A stretch of DNA of 41,512 bases from positions 1 to 41,512 of the forward strand of contig CAIWCR010000036.1 in NCBI GenBank assembly GCA_903911245.1. Direction: 5' to 3'. This DNA is from an uncultured Parcubacteria group bacterium. Its GTDB lineage: Bacteria > Patescibacteriota > Minisyncoccia > UBA6257 > 2-01-FULL-56-20. Position numbers and translations under genes: made by a program. The notes beneath the pieces were generated by a model. It made no database searches, was not told the origin of the DNA, and was given only the letters and a program-made list of their open reading frames with translations. This document shows positions 23,033 to 31,390 of the stretch, one piece after another. Positions within the stretch are counted from its first letter, which is position 1. Each line of letters starts with the position of its first letter.

Positions 23033-24541
23033 TTAGTCCAATAATACTATATTTTCACTTGGAACTTCTTTGGGAACACGTATAAGAAGTGCAAAAAACG
23101 CACCGACAAAAATAATTGATGCCGCAACATGATAAACCGTCGCATATGAAACGATATCAGCCTTAAGAATAATAAGACCAATAAATTCCTTTGTAGTGTG
23201 CGGATCAAGAACATTAAGGGAACTATTCTGTGAAACTCGAAGTATGGCATCTTTTGTCGAATTCACGAGAATAGTACTGAAAATTGCGACACCAAATGCA
23301 CCCGCAATATTACGCGCGAGCGCCAACACTGCCGACGCTTCCCCGATTTCTTCTTTCTTTACAACATTAGTAATGACATTCGTCCTTTGCGCCATACCAA
23401 AACCAAGTCCGAACGCCATGATACTTAACGGAATCATAACTTGAATAGCCGTTGAACGAGCATCAAGAAATGAAAAAAGATAAATACCAAACGCCGCCAC
23501 GAGCGTACTCGCAAAAATAACATAGCGAGGCTGAACCCTGCCCACGAGCCTTCCCCCAAGCGGCGCGGCAATCATCATTGCTGCCGCCATTGGAATAAAA
23601 AGATAACCTGTCTGCGTTGCATTATAACCGAGAAATGTTTGAGCAAAGATTGGGACAAGAAACACGCTTCCGATCATTGCCATAAAAACAATAAAGTTAT
23701 TCGCAATCGTGCTCACAAACACATCAATTTTGAAAAAGTTAAGATCAACAATTGGCTCGGTTTGATTCCGCTCGATAATAATAAAGAGTGTCATAAAAAC
23801 ACCTGTTACGATATACGAAATAATACTTTCCACCGACGTCCATCCCCACGACTGGCCGCGATCAAGAACGAGAACAAGTGCAAAAAGTGATACCGCGAGC
23901 GTAATCGATCCCCACCAATCAAAATATGCTTCTCGTTTTTTTCCTACCGATTCATGAATATATTTGAATGCAAGAAAAAGCCCTATGCAACCAAGTGGAA
24001 TATTGATAAGAAAAACTGAGCGCCAACTAAAATTGTCGATAAGCGGACCGCCAATAAGCGGGCCAAAAACAGAAGCGACCGCAAATGCGCTCGACCAGAT
24101 TCCCAAAGCCTGCGCGCGCTCCTTCATGTCGGTAAATGTCACCGCTATAATAGCCATCGCCGTCGGATAATCTGCCGAAACCGAAAATCCCTGAATGATA
24201 CGGAAGATCATGAGGGACGGAAGATCCCATGCTATCGCACAAAGACCTGACGAAATAATGAAACCAATGAAACCAATGAGATACACCTTCTTCCTCCCGG
24301 CGATGTCACCAAGCTTGCCCCAAACGGGAACAAAAACAGCATTCGCAAGAATATAGGCCGTCGCAATCCATGCCGCGTCCGATACACTTATAGAAAAGTT
24401 GCTTATGATTTTCGGCAACGCAAGATTAACCACCGTCTGATCAAGACGACCAAGAAACGTTCCGAAAATAACAGTAATGAGCACTGTCCATCGCCACTTA
24501 TTATCGGTTACTGGCAATTCCGAAGTTTGAATAGAATCCAT
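23033..24541 (-). CDS. DHA2-family (EmrB/QacA-type) multidrug exporter
   Basis: This 502-residue protein has about 14 helices. Motifs include LDQTVVNLALPKI in the first helix, GKLGDIAGRKKV (motif A), and GPLIGGPLID with WRSVFLINIPLG (motif C, the drug/proton antiporter signature). It exports hydrophobic compounds in exchange for protons. Two adaptor-type genes precede it and a MarR regulator heads the operon, the usual EmrRAB-like logic. It starts 17 nt after the short adaptor gene. Confidence 0.93.
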   Translation of the reverse strand: MDSIQTSELPVTDNKWRWTVLITVIFGTFLGRLDQTVVNLALPKIISNFSISVSDAAWIATAYILANAVFVPVWGKLGDIAGRKKVYLIGFIGFIISSGLCAIAWDLPSLMIFRIIQGFSVSADYPTAMAIIAVTFTDMKERAQALGIWSSAFAVASVFGPLIGGPLIDNFSWRSVFLINIPLGCIGLFLAFKYIHESVGKKREAYFDWWGSITLAVSLFALVLVLDRGQSWGWTSVESIISYIVTGVFMTLFIIIERNQTEPIVDLNFFKIDVFVSTIANNFIVFMAMIGSVFLVPIFAQTFLGYNATQTGYLFIPMAAAMMIAAPLGGRLVGRVQPRYVIFASTLVAAFGIYLFSFLDARSTAIQVMIPLSIMAFGLGFGMAQRTNVITNVVKKEEIGEASAVLALARNIAGAFGVAIFSTILVNSTKDAILRVSQNSSLNVLDPHTTKEFIGLIILKADIVSYATVYHVAASIIFVGAFFALLIRVPKEVPSENIVLLD

Positions 24542-24558
24542 TTTCCAAAATTCATTCT

Positions 24559-25179
24559 CTATCCTTTATATACCCAAATTCTGGCAGACATTCCATTTTT
24601 AAGTTCGGGATATTTTTCCGGATCAAAACGGACTTTTACATCAAACTTATTCGTTGGCCGATCATCCGAAATACTGAACACTACATCGCTTGCGCGAGAG
24701 GTCGGACTTATTTCATCAACAATGCCTTGATATTCTTTCGAGCCAAATGTATCAACCGTAAATACAGCAAAATCGCCCACCTTTATATCTGAGAGCCCCT
24801 TGTTTTCATCGAGATGCCCTACCACCCGAAGCTCGCTCGGATCAAGCATAACTATTATTGGCTGAGACGCAGCACTTATGAGCGCGCCGATATTATTATC
24901 CACGGAAACTATTTTACCTGCCGTCTTCGTCTTTATGATTTCATTACCCACTCGTGCAACCGAGGTATTTGCCGCAACAATATCACCTTCTTTTACAAAA
25001 ACATCTTCAAGAATGCCGGAATTTTCCGGGAGAAGATTGATAAGCGGCGCAGTGATAGCCGATTGATCGATATAAACCCTACTTGAAGAAATTTTCAAAA
25101 AAACTCCACCAACAATACCAATAATAACAAGGAGAACAAGAGCAATAAAAACAATGCGCTTTTTTTTATTTTCAGCCAT
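24559..25179 (-). CDS. Short HlyD/EmrA-type membrane fusion protein
   Basis: This is a 206-residue protein. The N-terminal anchor is at about 8-28. A lipoyl half motif (FVKEGDIVAANTSVARVG) is followed directly by its second half (TKTAGKIVSVDNNIG) and a beta-barrel region (VGHLDENKGLSDIKVGDF). The coiled-coil hairpin that normally separates the lipoyl halves is absent, so it cannot reach an outer channel. That fits a single-membrane cell. It lies 3 nt after the long adaptor gene. Role: assistant subunit of the exporter, inferred. Confidence 0.85.
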   Translation of the reverse strand: MAENKKKRIVFIALVLLVIIGIVGGVFLKISSSRVYIDQSAITAPLINLLPENSGILEDVFVKEGDIVAANTSVARVGNEIIKTKTAGKIVSVDNNIGALISAASQPIIVMLDPSELRVVGHLDENKGLSDIKVGDFAVFTVDTFGSKEYQGIVDEISPTSRASDVVFSISDDRPTNKFDVKVRFDPEKYPELKNGMSARIWVYKG

Positions 25180-25182
25180 AGC

Positions 25183-26739
25183 TTAGAAATTCGTTATTTT
25201 TTCTCCAACATTCAGCCCTGAAACTATTTCGACCATACTATTCTGCCCTGTAATACCAATCACCACCTCACGTCTTTCCGTAGTCCCACCGTTTTTCACG
25301 AGAACAAAATGATGATCATTATCATTTATGATAAGCCGCGACGGTATTCCGATAACGTTGTTATGTTCTGCCGTAATAATGTGAACATTTGCCGTCATTC
25401 CAGGTTTTACACGCAAATCCTGATTCGCGAAATGCAATGTTATCTTGTACGCCGGCGATCCATTGATCTGCGTTTCTCCCACGTCCACGGTCGTCACTTT
25501 TGCCGGGAAAAGAGTGCCAGCGCCATAAGCATCAAGCGTAATCTGCGCATCATTCCCCTGCTTTACCTTTGCCACGTCGGCTTCAGAAACATAGGTTTCA
25601 GTTTTCAATCCACTTTCATTCGTAAGAGAAAGGACAGAAGCTCCCACTGAAACCACTTGACCGACTTTTGCCGTCACGTTTCGCACGGTACCATAAAATG
25701 GAGCAATAAGATCAGCATGATCAAGCATTACCTGCGCACCCTGAAGCGCCGCTTGCGCCTGAAGAACAACTGCTTTTTGTACCTCGAGTTCCTGCTCGGT
25801 CGCGCCCGCCTTCGAAAGAGCAAGCCGACTTTGAGCAATTGTCATATTTGATTGGGCAGCATTAAAAGCGCTTTTCGCTCCCGTAAGACTCGCGATTGCT
25901 TGCGTGATTTCATTTCGTGCGACAGCAACAGAGCCTTTATATCCCGCAAGCACCGATGCCGTCATATTTGAATTTGGATTGGCGTTGTTTACCGCAAGCG
26001 CAATCGTATCGCAATATGATTTTATGGTTTTGAGATCATTACCTGCGAGATCGGAAAGCGATGCAATACTCGAGCTCGTCGCATTTTCCGTTGCATACCA
26101 ACTATCAAGCATTGCGCCAAGCGCAAGTCGCTGGTTTTCGATATTAATCAACATTTGAGAATCGGTGACAGAAGCCGAAAAAATAGGATTATTCGTGCGC
26201 GGATTTATAAATAAAGAATCTATCTGATTACGTACCGCATCATCAGCTGCCACATAGGCGCTCTGTGCTGCAGCAGATAAAGCATTGGATGCCGAATCCA
26301 TTGCCGTCGCGGCGCTCGATACCGCATCGGTATCGATTCGAAGTTCCTCTGGTCTTGTACCGCTTGCAAGATCATCGTATTTCGCCTGTGCTGCGGCAAG
26401 AACTCCTTTTGCCTGAGAAACCTGAGCTGAAGCAATCGAGGAATCAAGCTTAGCAAGAACAGCTCCCGCCTGTACCGTATCTCCTTCTTTTACATATACC
26501 CGATCAATTTGTCCTGCTTCTTCAAAAGAAAGATTAACATTGTTTTCCGCAAGTACGTTTCCTGACTCATCAACCGATTGAACGATATTCCCAGAGACTG
26601 CGGTAATATCACCAAAAGAAGGAGCACTATTTGCACTTACATACCAAATAATACCACCCACAAAAAGAATGGCGACCACAATACCAGCCCCAATAATTTT
26701 TTTACGATGCCGCGCGAAATATTTTTTTATAATATCCAT
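25183..26739 (-). CDS. Long HlyD/MacA-type membrane fusion protein
   Basis: This is a 518-residue protein with an N-terminal anchor at about 14-33. The first lipoyl half is VYVKEGDTVQAGAVLAKLDS. A very long Ala/Gln-rich helical hairpin follows (about 105-340). The second lipoyl half is APFYGTVRNVTAKVGQVV, then a beta-barrel (VSEADVAKVKQGNDAQ) and a membrane-proximal domain ending VEIVSGLNVGEKI. This is the full adaptor architecture, in contrast to the short paralogue downstream. It starts 2 nt after marR. The hairpin is unusually long, with extra Ser/Ala-rich helices. Confidence 0.9.
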   Translation of the reverse strand: MDIIKKYFARHRKKIIGAGIVVAILFVGGIIWYVSANSAPSFGDITAVSGNIVQSVDESGNVLAENNVNLSFEEAGQIDRVYVKEGDTVQAGAVLAKLDSSIASAQVSQAKGVLAAAQAKYDDLASGTRPEELRIDTDAVSSAATAMDSASNALSAAAQSAYVAADDAVRNQIDSLFINPRTNNPIFSASVTDSQMLINIENQRLALGAMLDSWYATENATSSSIASLSDLAGNDLKTIKSYCDTIALAVNNANPNSNMTASVLAGYKGSVAVARNEITQAIASLTGAKSAFNAAQSNMTIAQSRLALSKAGATEQELEVQKAVVLQAQAALQGAQVMLDHADLIAPFYGTVRNVTAKVGQVVSVGASVLSLTNESGLKTETYVSEADVAKVKQGNDAQITLDAYGAGTLFPAKVTTVDVGETQINGSPAYKITLHFANQDLRVKPGMTANVHIITAEHNNVIGIPSRLIINDNDHHFVLVKNGGTTERREVVIGITGQNSMVEIVSGLNVGEKITNF

Positions 26740-26741
26740 AG

Positions 26742-27185
26742 TTAGCGTTTTTTACTTTCTATTATTTTCTTAAGGATTTTTTCGAGTTCGTCCTTCTCTG
26801 GTTTTGATAATACTGAAAAAATTTCATCAAGTTTTTCTAATTTCCATTTTATTTCTTTTTCAAGAAATTCGTTTCCCTTTTTTGTCAGCTTGATGCGAAT
26901 TATCCGACGATCATTTTTATCAGGGGCACGGACAAGAAAACTTTCTTTTACCAAGCCATCAATAAGAAACGTAGTTGCTGACGGCGTAATAAAGAAATAG
27001 CGTGAGATATCGTTGGTTAACGGATTTCCGTTCTCCTTCACATACTGAAGTGTTTCAAATTGAAGAAGCGAACACTGTCTTCCGTTTTTGCGACTTTCTG
27101 AACGTATCACTTGTCGCATAATCAAACAAAGCCCCACAAGACGCTTATTACTTGTTTCTTTTTTTATAATTCCTTTAAAAGTCAT
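26742..27185 (-). CDS. MarR-family transcriptional regulator
   Basis: This 147-residue protein has a winged helix. The recognition region is LTNDISRYFFITPSATTFLI, and the wing DKNDRRIIRIKLTKKG matches the family DxRxxxxxLTxxG pattern. Dimerisation helices flank it. MarR proteins usually repress their own operon until a ligand binds. Here it is the first gene of the efflux operon, with a palindrome in its own 5' leader (27189-27215). Ligand unknown. Confidence 0.92.
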   Translation of the reverse strand: MTFKGIIKKETSNKRLVGLCLIMRQVIRSESRKNGRQCSLLQFETLQYVKENGNPLTNDISRYFFITPSATTFLIDGLVKESFLVRAPDKNDRRIIRIKLTKKGNEFLEKEIKWKLEKLDEIFSVLSKPEKDELEKILKKIIESKKR

Positions 27186-27188
27186 GTT

Positions 27189-27215
27189 TATTGATATAAA
27201 TAAATTATTTCAATA
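27189..27215. promoter_or_regulatory. Candidate MarR operator
   Basis: Outer arms TATTGA and TCAATA, with inner AAATAA-T-TTATTT symmetry, between the promoter and the marR ATG. Position fits autorepression; binding is inferred. Confidence 0.5.
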
Positions 27216-27223
27216 CCTGAACT

Positions 27224-27251
27224 ATTATAGTTGTGAAGTAAAAAATGTCAA
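27224..27251 (-). promoter_or_regulatory. Consensus promoter of the marR-efflux operon
   Basis: On the minus strand TTGACA, 16 nt, TATAAT: both elements match consensus exactly. The predicted start near 27217 gives a leader of about 32 nt. Confidence 0.85.
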
Positions 27252-27298
27252 TCAACTATCTATCTTTAATCGTAATTGTTAAGTGGCTACTCCAGGCC

Positions 27299-27430
27299 TG
27301 TAATAATCCCGCTTGGCGGGACTATTACAAGATTCTTTCTCCTCTTTGTCATCCCGGGCTTGACCCGGGACCCAGGTTAATTGTCCTTTGTTAAAATACG
27401 AACCTAGATCCTGTTTTATAATGGGATGAC
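27299..27430. repeat. Dispersed palindromic repeat, copy 4
   Basis: Begins TGTAATAATCCCGCTTGGCGGGA (as in copy 3), then TTTGTCATCCCGGGCTTGACCC with a CCCGGG pairing, and ends ATGGGATGACAA. Confidence 0.65.
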
Positions 27431-27484
27431 AAAAGAAAGCATAGTTATCAACATTTCCTTCTTCTTACCTACCCTCATTCCTGT

Positions 27485-27490
27485 TATAAT
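27485..27490 (+). promoter_or_regulatory. Extended -10 promoter, apparently leaderless, for copies F-G
   Basis: TGTTATAAT, 7 nt, then ATG 27498. This sets the start of copy F. Confidence 0.75.
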
Positions 27491-27497
27491 AATCTCA

Positions 27498-28367
27498 ATG
27501 AAATCGGCGAAGAAAAAAATAGCTTTACCCCAAAGTCTCAAAATTATCTTCCTTAGTATAGCCATAGGTTTATTTGCTTGTGCCATAAGCATCTTTGCTT
27601 TCTCAAGTCCTGGATCTAATCAGCCTCCCAATGGCAATCCTTTGTTTTGGCTTTTAAGCGGAACAAGTATGTATTATTCGGGCGGGAGCGTTGGAATCGG
27701 GACAAGTACTCCTGGAACATTGCTGGATGTAAATGGTGGCGTACGAACTGGAAGTTCAGCAATCGTCACAACGTGTGGCTCAGCAACCGAAGGAACACAA
27801 CGCTATAACTACACAACACACAATATGGAATTCTGTAACGGAACCGCATGGACGGCGCTTGCCGCAACAAGCAGCGGCGTACCTGCAGGAACAATTGCCT
27901 ATTTCAGCACCACAACATGTCCCACTGGATGGATTGCCGCAAATGGCTCAAATGGAACTCCTGACTTGCGAGGCGAATTTATAAGAGGATGGGACAATGG
28001 AAGAAATCTTGATAGCGGACGCGGAATCGGAACGGTGCAAACGGACACCATAAAACAAACCTCGGGATTAATATACGGAAAGCCTCATAATGGAACTGCC
28101 TTTGTCGGTGGAGGATCGTCCCCAAATTCAAGCTATAATTCGATAAGCGGCTTGGGAGGATATATTCCGGTACAATGGAAAAATTCGGGATATCCAGACG
28201 CCTATGGAGATCCCACTCTTTTCCCATATGGATCGCTTGTCACTGACAACGGTTGGAGATTTGTATCATCTCCGGGAGTCGGGTATAACGAATTCCTTGC
28301 GGTAATCGGCACAGGAACAGAAACCCGTCCACATAACTTTTCGTTACTGGCGTGTCAGAAGCAGTAA
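27498..28367 (+). CDS. Surface protein copy F, tail-collar-like C-terminal domain
   Basis: This 289-residue protein begins MKSAKKKIALPQSLK, then the anchor FLSIAIGLFACAISIFAF and the shared SSPGSNQPPNGNPLFWLL head with GGSVGIGT. Next come TLLDVNGG, a short WTAL element, and a collar-like domain from about residue 150: GTIAYF, CPTGWIAANG, PDLRGEFIRGWDNGRNLDSG, and the closing GTETRPHNFSLLACQKQ. The layout matches copy D. The start is fixed by the -10 box; a longer frame to 27426 runs into repeat copy 4. Copy G follows after 19 nt. Confidence 0.87.
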   Translation: MKSAKKKIALPQSLKIIFLSIAIGLFACAISIFAFSSPGSNQPPNGNPLFWLLSGTSMYYSGGSVGIGTSTPGTLLDVNGGVRTGSSAIVTTCGSATEGTQRYNYTTHNMEFCNGTAWTALAATSSGVPAGTIAYFSTTTCPTGWIAANGSNGTPDLRGEFIRGWDNGRNLDSGRGIGTVQTDTIKQTSGLIYGKPHNGTAFVGGGSSPNSSYNSISGLGGYIPVQWKNSGYPDAYGDPTLFPYGSLVTDNGWRFVSSPGVGYNEFLAVIGTGTETRPHNFSLLACQKQ

Positions 28368-28386
28368 TTTTTCTTTCTCCTGAAAA

Positions 28387-29217
28387 ATGAATAATCTCAA
28401 AACACTTTTCTTAAGTATCCTCATAAGCTCCTTTGCAGGAGCGATAGCAAGCTTTGCCTTCTCAAGTCCGGGATCCAATCAGCCTCCTAATGGAAGTCCC
28501 ATCTTCTGGCTCCTCAGTGGAACCTCTATGTATTACACCGCAGGAAATGTGGGGATAGGAACGAATAATCCTTCAACAACTTTGCAAGTAGCAGGAACGA
28601 TTACTGCCAATGCCGTGGCTGGATCATGGACTACTCCGACGGTCCAAACATTTACATCGGGCTCTGGAACATATACAACACCAGCTGGTGTAAAATATGT
28701 TCGCGTCAGAATGATTGGAGGAGGTGGTGGTGGAGCGGGTTCAGCAGCTGGCTATGGACCAGGGGGTACGGGTGGAAACACAACCTTCGGAACCTCTTTC
28801 CTGACTACTAACGGTGGTATCGGTGGCGGTAGCGGCGTAGATTGGACCATCGGAGCTGGCGGAACAGCTAGTTTAGGCGCGGGAGCAATAGGAATAGCAA
28901 CAGCCGGACTATCTGGTGGTTCTCCTCCTGCAGCAAACATTGTTACGGGTGTTTATTTCAATGGAGGCGTTGGAGGAGCATCGCAATTTGGAGCGTCTTA
29001 TGGATCGGGGGGTGCGGGAGCAGGAGGGTGCGGCTCAACAACATCAGGGGCAGGAGGCGGAGCCGGAGGATATATTGATGCAATTATAAATAATCCTTCA
29101 ACCACATATCCTTATTCCATCGGAACAAGTGGTTCCTCTGGTACTGCGGGATCCGGTTGTATGTCTGGTGCTGCAGGCGGCTATGGCATTATTATCGTCG
29201 AGGAATATTACAACTAG
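28387..29217 (+). CDS. Surface protein copy G, Gly-rich C-terminal domain
   Basis: This is a 276-residue protein. The anchor FLSILISSFAGAIASFAF and the head FWLLSGTSMYYTAGNVGIGT are followed by TLQVAGTI and a Gly-rich domain from about residue 105 (MIGGGGGGAG) ending GYGIIIVEEYYN. Close relative of copies B and C, but only about half the Gly-rich length of B. It sits 19 nt after copy F, repeating the collar-then-Gly-rich order of copies D-C. Its stop is 1 nt from the convergent tgt stop, with no terminator between them. Confidence 0.88.
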   Translation: MNNLKTLFLSILISSFAGAIASFAFSSPGSNQPPNGSPIFWLLSGTSMYYTAGNVGIGTNNPSTTLQVAGTITANAVAGSWTTPTVQTFTSGSGTYTTPAGVKYVRVRMIGGGGGGAGSAAGYGPGGTGGNTTFGTSFLTTNGGIGGGSGVDWTIGAGGTASLGAGAIGIATAGLSGGSPPAANIVTGVYFNGGVGGASQFGASYGSGGAGAGGCGSTTSGAGGGAGGYIDAIINNPSTTYPYSIGTSGSSGTAGSGCMSGAAGGYGIIIVEEYYN

Positions 29218-29218
29218 A

Positions 29219-30364
29219 TTACAGTATCCCCTTTTTGATTTTCTCTCTTAGCTGTTCAACGTACGTATTAAAAAAATAAAGATTATGAAACGTGAGCAAG
29301 GCGCCGCCGGTGATTTCTTCGGCGCGAATAAGATGCGCAATATAACTTCTGCCATAATTTTTACACACAAGACACTCGCATTTTAAATCAAGTGGTTTTT
29401 TATCTTTCAAGAAACTGGCTTGTCCCATATTGAGCCGTCCGCGACTCGTAAACGCAACACCACGGCGCGCGTAATGCGTCGGCACCGTACAATCAAAGGT
29501 ATCAACACCGCCCTTAATAATATTTTCCATATCTTCCAAATGCCCGATTCCCAAAAGATGTCGCGGTTTTTTTTGATCAAGTAGCGGCAATGTCCAATCA
29601 AGAATTGTTTGCGTGCCGGTTTTTGAATCGCCGAGATCGCCACCAATGCCAAATCCCTCAAAACCATCCATCGCGTTTATGGCGCGGGTGCTTTCTTTCC
29701 GAAAATCTTCATAGAACGATCCTTGTATAATGCCATAAAGTGCCTGCTTCGTTTTCTTCACCGAAATACATTTTTTTGCCCACACATTCGTGCGCTCGAG
29801 CGAGATTTTCATATATTCACGCGTCACTTTCGGCGGCGTACATTCATCGAATGCAAACATAATATCAGCGCCGATCTTTTCCTGAATCGCAATTGATTCG
29901 CGTGGCCCAAGAAAAAGTTCTTTCCCATCAAGCGGCGAACGGAAATGAACGCCGTCGTCGGTTATTTTCAAAGATTTTGGCTGATTTCCTTTTTCGATTG
30001 CACGTTCAAGCTTGCCGGGATATTTCGTTACTTTGCCGACGCCAAGATCTCTGCCGAATCCCAAGCTGAAAACCTGAAACCCACCGGAGTCAGTCATTAA
30101 AGGTTTTTGCCAATTCATAAATGAATGAATACCTCCGGCGTTTTTGACCACCTTCTCTCCTGGGTTGAGATGGAGATGATAGGTATTCGAAATAAGAAGC
30201 TGGGTTTTTGTCGCCGCAATCTCGTCGCTTCGCAATGCTTTCACCGCAGCATTCGTTGCCACTGGGACAAATGCCGGCGTCATGATTTCGCCATGCGGCG
30301 TTTTCAAAACACCAAGACGAGCCCTACTTTTTTTCGAGTTTTTTATGACGGAAAATTCAATCAT
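29219..30364 (-). CDS. tgt: Queuine/preQ1 tRNA-guanine transglycosylase
   Basis: This is a 381-residue protein. Motifs include SNTYHLHLNPG, MTDSGGFQVFSL (catalytic Asp), GGDLGDSKTGT (usually GGLSVGE), and DTFDCTVPTHYARRG with the nucleophile Asp. The zinc site is CECLVC followed by Cys-to-His in RAEEITGGALLTFHN. It swaps guanine 34 for a queuine-type base in tRNAs with GUN anticodons. No queuosine synthesis genes are in the window, so salvage of base from a host or community is likely. It starts 4 nt after the FG-GAP-like gene. Confidence 0.95.
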   Translation of the reverse strand: MIEFSVIKNSKKSRARLGVLKTPHGEIMTPAFVPVATNAAVKALRSDEIAATKTQLLISNTYHLHLNPGEKVVKNAGGIHSFMNWQKPLMTDSGGFQVFSLGFGRDLGVGKVTKYPGKLERAIEKGNQPKSLKITDDGVHFRSPLDGKELFLGPRESIAIQEKIGADIMFAFDECTPPKVTREYMKISLERTNVWAKKCISVKKTKQALYGIIQGSFYEDFRKESTRAINAMDGFEGFGIGGDLGDSKTGTQTILDWTLPLLDQKKPRHLLGIGHLEDMENIIKGGVDTFDCTVPTHYARRGVAFTSRGRLNMGQASFLKDKKPLDLKCECLVCKNYGRSYIAHLIRAEEITGGALLTFHNLYFFNTYVEQLREKIKKGIL

Positions 30365-30368
30365 ATAA

Positions 30369-30962
30369 CTAAATCTTTATCAGCTGATTACCGAGTAATT
30401 CATAACGAGAAATTCTCCTTGCAGAATCGTCTACCTTCATGTCAAGAAAAATCTGACCATCCTGAATGCTATGAGAATATATTTCGACAGCGCTTCCAAG
30501 TGGTACGTCAGCAATGTTGAAAAGAATATCATTCTGGTTAAGCATTACCGCAAGCGCATAATTACTTTTGTTATCTTTTTGAACTTGTTTTACAACCACC
30601 GCCGCATCATCAAGACCATCATTATTGATATCACCGAATGAAACGGATGATCCAACAATCATGACACTCGACCCCAGAGGGGCCCATGTATTCTCCGCTG
30701 AACGATACGGCACCTCCGCAAGTTCTTGCATATTCGGCCAAATACTCGCGTTTTTCGGAATCGAAAAAGTAATATCACGCATCGCTATCGTCTGCGTTGC
30801 AAGCTGAATAGTGTGTTCGGCCGAAAGAATCGCCTGCTCTCGAACCGCAAGAGGAGTATTCACGTTTTGTTTTGTATTTATAAGAAGCGTTGCAGCCGCT
30901 TGAAGAAGAAGTAACAGAGCCGTATTCATAGTGATTGTTAATAGATTTATTATCGTTTTCAC
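30369..30962 (-). CDS. Exported protein with an FG-GAP/EF-like calcium motif
   Basis: The start is GTG 30962, giving 197 residues. An in-frame ATG at 30929 (186 residues) is an alternative, because a TATGAT box lies directly before the GTG. The N-terminus is a signal anchor (MNTALLLLLQAAATLLI). Near residues 108-122 is FGDINNDGLDDAAVV, a calcium-binding DxNxDGxxD loop as in FG-GAP/VCBS repeats. It precedes tgt by 4 nt, apparently co-transcribed although unrelated. Function unknown. Confidence 0.7.
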   Translation of the reverse strand: MKTIINLLTITMNTALLLLLQAAATLLINTKQNVNTPLAVREQAILSAEHTIQLATQTIAMRDITFSIPKNASIWPNMQELAEVPYRSAENTWAPLGSSVMIVGSSVSFGDINNDGLDDAAVVVKQVQKDNKSNYALAVMLNQNDILFNIADVPLGSAVEIYSHSIQDGQIFLDMKVDDSARRISRYELLGNQLIKI

Positions 30963-31091
30963 ATCATACCACTGTCATAGATAAAAATGGAAGTGGATAC
31001 ACAAAATTGACAAATAAGCATATTCTATGCAAACATGCATTCAGCTTTTTTCAATGTTCGTAATCACAAAAGAGAAAGGAGAGACAAAATC

Positions 31092-31349
31092 ATGAAAAAG
31101 CATTTTCCATGCTTGGGAATCGCCCCAATCCCCTTTTATTTTTTCCCAGGACTAATGCCCAATGGAGACTTCATGTTTCTTTGCAGTGCTGTTCTATGTC
31201 TACTCGTCTTTTCTATCTTACAGATAAAACTTATCTGCTATGGACTAACAAAAGCAGAGTGGTTGAGATCATGGATTGCGATGCCCGCTAGTACAATGAC
31301 AATAGCAATCATCTCTTTTGCTTTCTATGCTCATTTTTTTTCAAAATAG
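31092..31349 (+). CDS. Small membrane protein with a Shine-Dalgarno site
   Basis: This is an 85-residue protein. ATG 31092 is preceded by AAAGGAGAG about 10 nt upstream, one of few clear ribosome sites in the window; an upstream ATG at 31035 in frame is less likely. Two hydrophobic helices (about 28-48 and 63-83) flank a short loop with LTKAEWLRSW. Unknown family. A terminator follows immediately. Confidence 0.65.
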   Translation: MKKHFPCLGIAPIPFYFFPGLMPNGDFMFLCSAVLCLLVFSILQIKLICYGLTKAEWLRSWIAMPASTMTIAIISFAFYAHFFSK

Positions 31350-31352
31350 AAA

Positions 31353-31375
31353 AACCCCGTCTCATCGACGGGGTT
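31353..31375. terminator. Bidirectional intrinsic terminator
   Basis: Stem AACCCCGTC/GACGGGGTT, 5-nt loop, T-runs on both strands. It serves the 31092 gene and the convergent patatin gene. Confidence 0.9.
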
Positions 31376-31390
31376 CTTTTTTTACTAACG

